From positions 620,001 to 684,000 of the forward strand of contig NZ_FNWC01000007.1 of the NCBI RefSeq assembly GCF_900104635.1: a stretch of DNA of 64,000 nucleotides. The letters are read 5' to 3'. The notes under the pieces were generated by a model that worked only from the letters and a program-made list of their open reading frames with translations, was not told the DNA's origin and ran no database searches. Below, piece after piece: positions 16,823 through 24,708 of this stretch. This DNA comes from Coprococcus phoceensis (GTDB lineage Bacteria; Bacillota; Clostridia; Lachnospirales; Lachnospiraceae). Position 1 is the stretch's first letter. Every line of letters begins with the position of its first letter. The position numbers and the translations under genes are program-made.

Positions 16823-17578
16823 ATGAGGAAAAAAAACATTGCAAGAGCAGGAGCAGCCTTTGTTTTGTTACTAGCATTGACAGGCGTTACGATTTTTGGT
16901 CAGGATACAGAAACAACATCCAGGGCGGAAACCCCAAGGAAAGTAGCAAATGTAACTAAGATGAAAAATATTAAAAAAAGTAATTTGGAAAATCCGGAGA
17001 AAAAGTCTGAAGAAAAACAATCAGATGGAGCTTCTTCCAAAGTAGAAAAGGAAAAACAGTCGGAAAATAAGAAGCAGGAGACGGAAAACGCATCTGCGAC
17101 TGCGACAGAAAATAAATCAGAATCAAATAGTTCCAAAAGCGATTCAAATTCTGAGAATAAGAATCAGAACACTTCGGAAAAACCTAGTAGTGGAAATTCC
17201 AGTTCTGCAAAACCATCACATAATCATAATTGGATTGCACAGAAAACTACAGTGCAGCATCCGGAAACAGGACATAACGAGCAAGTTCTTGTAAAAGAGG
17301 CTTGGACGGAATATAAACCAATCTATGAAACGGTTGCAATTGAAGTATGTGATAATTGTGGGGCGGATTGTACATCAGATCCAGTTGGACATAATAAAGA
17401 ACATATGCTTAATGGAACTGGAAAATATGGATGGCATACAGAATATGTACAAAAGCAAACTGGAACAGAAACTATAATACATCCGGCAGAATATACAACC
17501 AAATGGGTGGTAGACAGTCCGGCTTGGAGTGAAGAAGTAGTAACTGGTTACAAATGTGAGTGTGGAGCAAAAAAATAA
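16823..17578 (+). CDS. Secreted low-complexity protein with C-terminal Cys pairs
   Basis: The protein is 251 residues from the ATG at 16823 (GGAGGAAAG upstream). A signal peptide (residues 1-30) is followed by a region made almost only of K, E, S, N and Q (about 50-135). The folded end has H-x-H near 140, repeated HPETGH/HPAEY-type segments, CDNCGADC and a final CECGAKK. The four cysteines and histidines suggest a zinc-binding surface module. There is no LPXTG motif. As first gene of the pilus operon it may be a wall-spanning surface factor; the role is not known. Confidence 0.65.
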   Translation: MRKKNIARAGAAFVLLLALTGVTIFGQDTETTSRAETPRKVANVTKMKNIKKSNLENPEKKSEEKQSDGASSKVEKEKQSENKKQETENASATATENKSESNSSKSDSNSENKNQNTSEKPSSGNSSSAKPSHNHNWIAQKTTVQHPETGHNEQVLVKEAWTEYKPIYETVAIEVCDNCGADCTSDPVGHNKEHMLNGTGKYGWHTEYVQKQTGTETIIHPAEYTTKWVVDSPAWSEEVVTGYKCECGAKK

Positions 17579-17656
17579 TTAACGTGAAAGTAGAGTATCA
17601 ACAGAAGATGCTCTATTTTTTTATTACCATTTTTGAGTGAGATGGGAGGAAAGACA

Positions 17657-20600
17657 GTGAAAAAATTAAAACAAATCTTAGCGTTCGTGCTTATCTGCGT
17701 TTTGTTTTCTTCAACAGTTCAAGCACAAGGAATCAGAGAAAATGAAGAAAACAAATATGAGAAAATCATAGAAATGTATCTTAATGGCGAAGATATGGCA
17801 GAAGAAGCAGTGGTATATCGAAAAGAAACAGCGAAAAGGCTTGGACTGGAAGCTTATTTGGACGAAAAGTCATATCTGACACCAGAGTATCGATTTGAAA
17901 ATGGGATTGGTCAAGACGGAGATATTACCGATCCGGATTTAAATATCTTGGTAGAAATGGCAACCCGAAAAGATATGGAAAAAATCTTGGAAAAGAGTCA
18001 GTTTAATCAAGCAAAGCCATATGAAGAAGATGATCGCACTTTGGTAGAGCGTGGATTTACGCCAGGACAAACCGTAGGTGTTACGCAACGAAAAAGAGTA
18101 AGCGGTGCAGGAAATGGATATTTTGAAATTTCTGGTGCTAACAGTTACGGATATTGTGCTCAGAATAAGAAATCATTTTGGGGCAATGATCAAACCAAAT
18201 ATGGGCCGGTTCAGGAATGGAATGATCCAATTGTGAGAAAAATTCTATATTACTCACCGGGAGGTCCTGGTTATACAGGTGGAAACTTAGGATATGACAT
18301 GGATAATGCCACGTTTGCAGTTGGATATCAAAATGATAGCTGTAACAATAAAGGAAGAGCAAGAAGTTATATTGCCTCTCTAAGTGGTAAGACCGATCCG
18401 ATTGCTTGGGGCTATCGTGCTTATATTGCAGATATTACTCCTGACAATTATCAGGATGTAGCATTTTTAGGATATATACCACCAGCACCGAAACAAGGAA
18501 ACGTAACTTTAAAAAAAGTATCTGCGAACCCAAGCTTAACGAATGGGAATAGCTGTTACTCGTTAGCAGGAGCTCAGTTTGGTGTGTATAGTAGCTCATC
18601 ACTTTCAGGAGCATCAAGAGTAGGGACACTTACAACAGATGCGAATGGTAATTCCAATACACTAAAACTTAATGCAGGAACTTATTATGTGAAAGAAATA
18701 GTAGCTCCGAAAGGCTATGCATTGAATCCGGAGACAAAATCGGTGTATATTCCGGCAGGTGGAACAGCATCCGTTTCTTTTGCAGATTTACCGCAGATGG
18801 ATCCGGTTGGTATTTTACTTGGAAAAGTGGATGCAGAAACCAATCAAAATAAACCACAGGGAAGTGCAACGCTACAGGGAGCACAATTTACTGTGAAATA
18901 CTATGCAGGATTATGGGAAGCAAATAAAGACCCAGCTACGTTAGGAAAGACTCCGTCTCGTACATGGGTATTTCAAACGGATAAAGATGGATATACTTCT
19001 TATTCAAAAAATTATTTAGTAACAGGAAGTGAATTATATTTATCTTCTACAGGTCATCCGGCAATACCAATAGGGACGATTACCATTCAAGAAACAAAAG
19101 CACCGGAAGGTTATTTATTGAATCCGGAAGTGTTTGTAAGGCAGATTACACCGTCAGGAGCAACAGAAAATGTAAACACTTATAATAAACCGACCATTCC
19201 GGAAAACATTTTCAAACTCGATTTGAAAAAAGAACAGGAAGGAACTGACATTCCAATTCCGGGAGCGAAATTTGAACATACGAAACCGGATGGTACAAAG
19301 GAAACATTAACTACAGATGAAAATGGAGCGTTGACTTTTAAAGCCCTGCAGCATGGACACCATGCGATTACGGAGCTTGAAGTCATGGATGGATATGTAG
19401 TGAATGAGAACATTATTGAGTTTGATGTGGCAGAGGATAACAAAGTTACATTGACTTCTACAACTGATCCAACACTTGGAAATATCAAATTTGAAGTGAC
19501 AGCTCAGGGAAATATTTCTTTAACAGTTGAAGATTTACTTGCTCCATTCAGTTTGAAAATTCACAAGCTGAACAATAAGGACAAGCTTCTCGCAGGAGCT
19601 GAGTTCACATTATTCTCGGATCAGGATTGTACACAAGAAGTTACAAAAGGAATTACTGACGATCAAGGAATTTTGAATTTTAATGAGCTAAAAGTTGGAC
19701 AAAAGTATTATCTGCAGGAGACAAAAGCACCGGCAGGATACAGATTACCTTTGGATGAAAATGGAAATCTAGTGACATATGAAGTCTATACAGAAAGCAC
19801 TCCGGTAAAAGATGAATTTATCTTTTATGTAAATGGAGAAGCGTTCACAAGTGATTCGGAAGGCATGTTTACCGTTACCGGTACAAAAGCAGACCGAGTA
19901 GCAGAAATGACTATCATAAATAATATTGGTATGAAACTTCCGAACACTGGATCCAATACCACATTGCTTTTGATGATGGCAGCGCTTATTCTTGGGATTA
20001 TTTTGTTGTTTAGATACACATTAGAGAGGAGAAGGACAATGAAGAAAAAAACTTTAAAAATGTTTATGGCACTTGCAATGTCGACAATCGTTGCAATGGG
20101 AGGAGTAACAAGTTCCATCGGTTCACTGCAGGTACAAGCTGCAGAAACACGTACGACTGTGAATACACCGAATGGAGTAGCAGATTTCGGACGTGGAGAT
20201 GCGAGTATTACAATCCAAGGAAATGAAGGACAGACTTTAGCAGGAAAGAAATTCAACGTGTATCAGTTGTTTGATGCTGAAAACGCAGTAGGTGGAGAAT
20301 CTATCAATTATACATTCAACGAGCCATATGAGGATTCGCTAAAAACAGTTGTCGGAGAAAAACTTGGAAAAGACGCTGCGAAAGTGACAGAGTATGAAGT
20401 GATCGATTACATTCAGTCTTTGAATAACAATCAAGTGGAAGGCTCGCAGACAGAACAGAATGTAGAAGGTTCTTACAGTGAGTTCCGCTACTTTGTAGAA
20501 GAGCTCAGAGATCAGATTGTGAAAAATCAGGTTGCTGCAGATGTAGTGCTTGCAACGGAAACCAAAGAAGACAATTCCATTGAAATCAGTGGCTTGGAAT

Positions 20601-21886
20601 ATGGCTACTACATCGTAGATGAAGTAAGCGAGGTAGGAGGAACTCATTCCGCAGCATCAATGTGTATCGTAAATACAGCGAATCCGGATGCAGACGTAAA
20701 CATCAAATCAGATTATCCGACAGTCATTAAGAAAATTCAGGAAGATGATAACAAAGATGAAATCGGAAATGACGGATGGAACGACATTGGAGATTATGAA
20801 ATCGGACAGACAGTACCTTATAAATTTGAATCCAATATTCCAAACATCAACGGATACGATACATATTATTATGCATGGCATGACATCATGGATGAAGCCT
20901 TAACATTTGATCCGGATTCTGTGACAATTCAGATTCAGACAGAAGATAAAATGTATGAGCTTGCAAAAGAAGAATTTCAAGTGATTACAAATCCGGGAAA
21001 TGGAGAAACGTTCAAAGTAGAAGTTCAGGATATTAAAGCAATCGTGGATCGTGAGTTCGACCAAAAGAACGCTTTGGACGAAAATGTATATGGACAAAAA
21101 GTAGTTTTACGGTACAATGCAACTTTAAATGATAAGGCTGCAGAGGACACAGGACGTCCGGGATTTGAAAATGATGTTCGGTTGGAATTTTCTAACAATC
21201 CGGATGGAGATGGAGCTGGGGATACCGGATACACACCATGGGATACGGTTGTCTGCTTCACATATAAGATTAATGTTTTAAAAACAAATGATCACGATCT
21301 GAAATTGGAAGGAGCAAAATTCCGTTTGTATTCCGATCCGGAACTCAAACATGAAGTATATGTAAAGAAAACAGAAAACGGATACAACGTAATCAATCGT
21401 GACAGCGTAGGAGGAACAGATCATACAGGTGGAGAGCAGCCGGCAGACGCAGTGGAAATGGTGTCTAACGCAGAGGGAACGTTCATCATCTATGGATTAG
21501 ACAGCGGTACATATTATTTGAAAGAAACAAAAGCACCGACAGGCTACCGTCCATTGCTTGATCCAATCGTGTTAAATCTGAAAGCAACTTTCACAGATGA
21601 CAGAAATGATTATATAAAAGGGGACGGAGCAACGGATAAAACGCTGCAGGACCTAGAAACAACAGCACATATTAAAGAGTTCTTGAATGGAGCATATAAA
21701 GAAACGGATGTAGACCTTACAACCGATGTGGAAGAGGGTTCTTCCAACTTGACTGTTATTAATGCAGTAGGAAAGAAACTTCCAATTACAGGATCATCTG
21801 TGGCATTGATTATGCTTGTGGCAGGAACAGCACTTGTGGCAGGAGCATTTGTATATGGAAAACACAGCAAAAAGGAAAACGAATAA
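17657..21886 (+). CDS. Tandem LPXTG surface protein and pilin in one open frame
   Basis: The frame codes for two complete sortase substrates without a stop between them (1409 residues from the GTG at 17657, which follows GGGAGGA). Part 1 (residues 1-794) has a signal peptide, a likely thioester domain (YCAQNKKSF, Cys167) and four SpaA-like modules with E-box-type ends (YYVKEIVAPKGY, ITIQETKAPEGY, HHAITELEVMDGY, YYLQETKAPAGY). It closes with LPNTG (761-765), a membrane segment and a basic tail. Part 2 starts at once with its own signal peptide; see the next entry. Part 1 looks like a tip adhesin. A sequencing error or natural stop loss are alternatives. Confidence 0.85.
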   Translation: MKKLKQILAFVLICVLFSSTVQAQGIRENEENKYEKIIEMYLNGEDMAEEAVVYRKETAKRLGLEAYLDEKSYLTPEYRFENGIGQDGDITDPDLNILVEMATRKDMEKILEKSQFNQAKPYEEDDRTLVERGFTPGQTVGVTQRKRVSGAGNGYFEISGANSYGYCAQNKKSFWGNDQTKYGPVQEWNDPIVRKILYYSPGGPGYTGGNLGYDMDNATFAVGYQNDSCNNKGRARSYIASLSGKTDPIAWGYRAYIADITPDNYQDVAFLGYIPPAPKQGNVTLKKVSANPSLTNGNSCYSLAGAQFGVYSSSSLSGASRVGTLTTDANGNSNTLKLNAGTYYVKEIVAPKGYALNPETKSVYIPAGGTASVSFADLPQMDPVGILLGKVDAETNQNKPQGSATLQGAQFTVKYYAGLWEANKDPATLGKTPSRTWVFQTDKDGYTSYSKNYLVTGSELYLSSTGHPAIPIGTITIQETKAPEGYLLNPEVFVRQITPSGATENVNTYNKPTIPENIFKLDLKKEQEGTDIPIPGAKFEHTKPDGTKETLTTDENGALTFKALQHGHHAITELEVMDGYVVNENIIEFDVAEDNKVTLTSTTDPTLGNIKFEVTAQGNISLTVEDLLAPFSLKIHKLNNKDKLLAGAEFTLFSDQDCTQEVTKGITDDQGILNFNELKVGQKYYLQETKAPAGYRLPLDENGNLVTYEVYTESTPVKDEFIFYVNGEAFTSDSEGMFTVTGTKADRVAEMTIINNIGMKLPNTGSNTTLLLMMAALILGIILLFRYTLERRRTMKKKTLKMFMALAMSTIVAMGGVTSSIGSLQVQAAETRTTVNTPNGVADFGRGDASITIQGNEGQTLAGKKFNVYQLFDAENAVGGESINYTFNEPYEDSLKTVVGEKLGKDAAKVTEYEVIDYIQSLNNNQVEGSQTEQNVEGSYSEFRYFVEELRDQIVKNQVAADVVLATETKEDNSIEISGLEYGYYIVDEVSEVGGTHSAASMCIVNTANPDADVNIKSDYPTVIKKIQEDDNKDEIGNDGWNDIGDYEIGQTVPYKFESNIPNINGYDTYYYAWHDIMDEALTFDPDSVTIQIQTEDKMYELAKEEFQVITNPGNGETFKVEVQDIKAIVDREFDQKNALDENVYGQKVVLRYNATLNDKAAEDTGRPGFENDVRLEFSNNPDGDGAGDTGYTPWDTVVCFTYKINVLKTNDHDLKLEGAKFRLYSDPELKHEVYVKKTENGYNVINRDSVGGTDHTGGEQPADAVEMVSNAEGTFIIYGLDSGTYYLKETKAPTGYRPLLDPIVLNLKATFTDDRNDYIKGDGATDKTLQDLETTAHIKEFLNGAYKETDVDLTTDVEEGSSNLTVINAVGKKLPITGSSVALIMLVAGTALVAGAFVYGKHSKKENE
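20039..21886 (+). CDS. Major pilin (backbone), possible internal start
   Basis: An ATG at 20039 preceded by GAGAGGAGAAGGA opens a normal 615-residue pilin in the same frame as the upstream adhesin. Features are the signal peptide MKKKTLKMFMALAMST..VQA, an isopeptide-forming domain, the pilin motif region DYPTVIKKI (near residue 230) that supplies the linking lysine, a SpaA-like module with E-box YYLKETKAPTGY, and LPITG (581-585) with membrane segment and KHSKKENE tail. It can be made by internal initiation and also as the C-terminal part of the fusion. The adjoining sortase gene overlaps its end. Confidence 0.8.
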   Translation: MKKKTLKMFMALAMSTIVAMGGVTSSIGSLQVQAAETRTTVNTPNGVADFGRGDASITIQGNEGQTLAGKKFNVYQLFDAENAVGGESINYTFNEPYEDSLKTVVGEKLGKDAAKVTEYEVIDYIQSLNNNQVEGSQTEQNVEGSYSEFRYFVEELRDQIVKNQVAADVVLATETKEDNSIEISGLEYGYYIVDEVSEVGGTHSAASMCIVNTANPDADVNIKSDYPTVIKKIQEDDNKDEIGNDGWNDIGDYEIGQTVPYKFESNIPNINGYDTYYYAWHDIMDEALTFDPDSVTIQIQTEDKMYELAKEEFQVITNPGNGETFKVEVQDIKAIVDREFDQKNALDENVYGQKVVLRYNATLNDKAAEDTGRPGFENDVRLEFSNNPDGDGAGDTGYTPWDTVVCFTYKINVLKTNDHDLKLEGAKFRLYSDPELKHEVYVKKTENGYNVINRDSVGGTDHTGGEQPADAVEMVSNAEGTFIIYGLDSGTYYLKETKAPTGYRPLLDPIVLNLKATFTDDRNDYIKGDGATDKTLQDLETTAHIKEFLNGAYKETDVDLTTDVEEGSSNLTVINAVGKKLPITGSSVALIMLVAGTALVAGAFVYGKHSKKENE

Positions 21887-22724
21887 GTCTAAGAAAAAAA
21901 GAATAAGAACCATTTTATTTATCGCAGGATTACTTCTTTGTGCATACCCGTTAATTGCAAGCGTGATGGATCAAAACTATCAACAGAGTGTGATAAAGAC
22001 CTATCAAGGCGAAATGAACCAAACGAGTGATGCAAAAGTGCAGGAAGCAAAAAAAGAAGCAATACGATACAATGAAATGCTATGGCAAGCCAATGGAATT
22101 ATCGTTGGTAATATGGAACAAGGAATTTTAGGAGAAGAAAGCTATCAGGAACAGCTTAACTTATCCGGTACCGGAATGATGGGAACTATTTCTATTCCGA
22201 AAATCAATGTGAATCTTCCAATCTATCACGGGGTAGAAGAGGAAGTTTTAGTAAATGGAGTAGGACATCTACCGGAAAGCAGCCTTCCGGTAGGGGGAGA
22301 AAACACACATTGTCTCCTAACCGGACACAGAGGACTTCCAAACGCCAAGCTTTTCACAAGGCTAGATGAAATGGAAACAGGAGACTTATTTTTCGTAACA
22401 GTCTGTGGCGAAAAGTTAGCGTATCAGGTATCGGAAATTGATATCATTCATCCGGAGGATGTAGAAGGATTGGGGATACAGGCAGAAAAAGATTTGGTAT
22501 CTCTAATCACATGTACGCCATATGGACTAAATACCAAACGACTGGTAGTCACAGGCGAACGGATTCCTTATACAGAGAAACAAGAACAAGAAATTGTACC
22601 GGGAAGCATGTCTTTCCGGGAGCTGGTCTTTACAGCACTTCCATTCTTATACTTAGCGATAGGAATCGGAAGTGTGGTAGCTAAAAAGAAATGGGGGAAA
22701 GACAGTGAAAAACAAAAAAATTAA
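21855..22724 (+). CDS. srtC: Class C (pilin-polymerising) sortase
   Basis: Sortase C joins pilins by isopeptide bonds outside the membrane. The 289-residue protein has an N-terminal membrane segment (about residues 15-36), the TGHRG motif with His158, SLITCTPYG with Cys220, and Arg229. A C-terminal hydrophobic segment plus KKKWGK tail is typical of class C. The ATG at 21855 lies within the end of the pilin gene (32-bp overlap) with AGGAGC upstream, so it is coupled to pilin translation. The next gene starts inside its 3' end. Confidence 0.9.
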   Translation: MENTAKRKTNKSKKKRIRTILFIAGLLLCAYPLIASVMDQNYQQSVIKTYQGEMNQTSDAKVQEAKKEAIRYNEMLWQANGIIVGNMEQGILGEESYQEQLNLSGTGMMGTISIPKINVNLPIYHGVEEEVLVNGVGHLPESSLPVGGENTHCLLTGHRGLPNAKLFTRLDEMETGDLFFVTVCGEKLAYQVSEIDIIHPEDVEGLGIQAEKDLVSLITCTPYGLNTKRLVVTGERIPYTEKQEQEIVPGSMSFRELVFTALPFLYLAIGIGSVVAKKKWGKDSEKQKN

Positions 22725-23415
22725 GAAATGGCTTCCTTTGATTCTTACAACATTATTGTTTAGTTTTCCGGCACATGCAAATGAAAACATTGCTTTGCCG
22801 GATGATTTAGAAAACATTTCACAGGAGCAGGGAAGTATTGAAATAGAATTAACGGACGGCGGAGTTGGAACAACAAAAGAAGGTGTCATTTTTGAATATG
22901 CAAAGGTAGCGGATGTTGTAGATGGAGAATATGAATTACTGGATACCTACCAAGAAAGCGGGATAGACTTAAATGCAATTGATACAGCAATACAGCTAGA
23001 AGAAGCAGCTATCGAATTGAGTGCTTACAAAACTTCGGATGGAAACTGTACGACAGACGTGAATGGAAAAGCCATCATAAAAGATTTGAATGTCGGTGTG
23101 TATCTTCTATATGCATCAAATGACACACGATACGATGACATCACACCGCTTCTGATTGCGATTCCTACATGGGGAGAAGAAGAGGGAACGATGATGTACG
23201 ATGTGAAAGTGATTCCAAAGCACACACCAGTTCCACCGGGAGAAATTATAACAAATACCCCGGATGGAAATGATGGAGGAGTAAAGACAGGAGACAAAGT
23301 AACTGTACGTTTAGTTCTCAGCACAATCTTTTTAATTGCTGCAGCCGGTTTGACAATTACTATTATTTATCTCGACAAAAGAGAGCAGGTGAAAAAAGAT
23401 GAAGATGAAAAATAA
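22705..23415 (+). CDS. Ancillary pilin-like surface protein
   Basis: The protein is 236 residues, starting at GTG after GGGGGAAAG. It has a signal peptide (1-26), a beta-rich SpaA/Cna-B-like domain (IEFEYAKVADVVDGEYELL-like region and TDVNGKAIIKDLNVGVYLLY), a proline linker, then GGVKTGDKVT, a membrane segment and a charged tail. VKTGD replaces LPXTG, as in many Lachnospiraceae ancillary pilins, and may be a variant sorting signal. It overlaps the sortase by 20 bp. A minor pilin or pilus base anchor is likely. Confidence 0.75.
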   Translation: MKNKKIKKWLPLILTTLLFSFPAHANENIALPDDLENISQEQGSIEIELTDGGVGTTKEGVIFEYAKVADVVDGEYELLDTYQESGIDLNAIDTAIQLEEAAIELSAYKTSDGNCTTDVNGKAIIKDLNVGVYLLYASNDTRYDDITPLLIAIPTWGEEEGTMMYDVKVIPKHTPVPPGEIITNTPDGNDGGVKTGDKVTVRLVLSTIFLIAAAGLTITIIYLDKREQVKKDEDEK

Positions 23416-24436
23416 AATATTGGCAGTAAGTGCAATGAGTATATGTCTACTTTTTTCACAAATGCAACTTCCAGTACAAGCTTCAGATTACTACGAAAAT
23501 GTAATGACATATACAACTGAGAATAAAAATGAACAAAAACTAATGGATAAAGAAATCCAAAAAAATGGAAAGAAATATGAACTCAAAGGGATTTCTTATG
23601 AGATTGTGGAGGAAACTCCGGAAATCGAAAAAAAGAAGGTGATGTTAGAACAGCAATCAGGAGCAATTCTAAAAGGAACAACCTTTGAGTTTCCAAAAGA
23701 AATAAAAAAAGATGAAGTTGTATATCAGTTAAAAGAAGTGAAAGAAGAAGAAGCAGAAGCGTATCGTCAAGGGGTAGAAAGTTATACAGAATATGAATAT
23801 GTTGTTTCTGAAAATAATGTTCCTAAGACAAAAACGGTTTCTGCAAAAAATGAAAAAACAGGAATGGAAGAAACTGTAGAATGCACTCTGAATCGTGTGC
23901 ATATGACACACACGAAATGGGTAGATTCCACAATTGATATCAAATTCCAAGGATATGACCGGAATGCAATTCAATGGCAGGGAATTGTATTTCCGAATGA
24001 CAGAGGAGCAGGTGCTCCCCTGAAAGGATATGAAAAAGAGCTTCTTGCATCAGTTGGGCTGGATGGTTCAAATGGAAAAATCAAAAACACATACTATACA
24101 TCTGATTCTTATACAAATGAAAATGGAGTCGTATGTCGAAATGCTCAAGCTGATATACAGAAACTTGTGCCTGTTTATCGTGCCGAATATATCGGAGAAA
24201 TGAACACACCGCATGTTATACAAACAGCGTTGTATGAGGGAGAACAGGAAGTAGAAAGCAAAACAGATATCACTTACACGATAGAGGCTACTGGACTTTA
24301 TCAAAGAGCTGCTAACCAATTGCCTTACATACTTGCAGGAGTTGGAATTTTGATAGGTGTAGCTTTAATCATAGCAATTTTAATGATACTTGCCAAAAAG
24401 AAAAAGGAAGGAGAAACAAAAGAATGCAGCAATTAG
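23399..24436 (+). CDS. Membrane-anchored surface protein of the pilus/transfer locus
   Basis: The protein is 345 residues with a signal peptide (1-29, ending VQAS), a charged extracellular part of about 270 residues, and one C-terminal membrane segment (about 310-333) with a KKKKEGE tail. No sorting motif is present. It overlaps the previous gene by 17 bp and the VirB2-like gene by 13 bp, placing it exactly between pilus and secretion genes. I do not recognise a domain. A structural part of the surface complex is inferred from position. Confidence 0.65.
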   Translation: MKMKNKILAVSAMSICLLFSQMQLPVQASDYYENVMTYTTENKNEQKLMDKEIQKNGKKYELKGISYEIVEETPEIEKKKVMLEQQSGAILKGTTFEFPKEIKKDEVVYQLKEVKEEEAEAYRQGVESYTEYEYVVSENNVPKTKTVSAKNEKTGMEETVECTLNRVHMTHTKWVDSTIDIKFQGYDRNAIQWQGIVFPNDRGAGAPLKGYEKELLASVGLDGSNGKIKNTYYTSDSYTNENGVVCRNAQADIQKLVPVYRAEYIGEMNTPHVIQTALYEGEQEVESKTDITYTIEATGLYQRAANQLPYILAGVGILIGVALIIAILMILAKKKKEGETKECSN

Positions 24437-24654
24437 GAATAATGATTAAGGATTTTTTCTCCAATAACGTAGTTTCGCTAGGCTCAGTAGCAATATATGC
24501 AGGACTTGTTCTCATTGGATTTGCACTTGCAGTGCCGGGAAGAAAATTTACGGATTGGGCAAAAGAACATATAATGGGTTTACTTCTTGGAGCGGCACTA
24601 ATTTATACGGCTTCAGGTATAACTGCAGATATTGTGGCTAGTTTTGGATTTTAG
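24424..24654 (+). CDS. Small two-TM protein, VirB2/TrbC-like
   Basis: The protein is 76 residues with two hydrophobic segments (about 17-37 and 50-70) separated by a short basic loop (GRKFTDWAKEH). This is the form of Gram-positive VirB2/TrbC-like conjugation proteins. It stands directly before the coupling protein, as in many Firmicute transfer operons. AAGGAGAAAC lies 6 nt upstream. Sequence similarity is too low for a firm family call. Confidence 0.6.
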   Translation: MQQLGIMIKDFFSNNVVSLGSVAIYAGLVLIGFALAVPGRKFTDWAKEHIMGLLLGAALIYTASGITADIVASFGF

Positions 24655-24670
24655 AAACAGACAAAGAAAG

Positions 24671-24688
24671 GGGGACAAATTTGTCCCC
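24671..24688. repeat. Solitary palindrome S1, GGGGACAAATTTGTCCCC
   Basis: Perfect 18-bp palindrome in the gap before the virD4 gene, 20 bp from its start. Confidence 0.9.
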
Positions 24689-24708
24689 TAACAAGAAATA
24701 GGAAAGAT

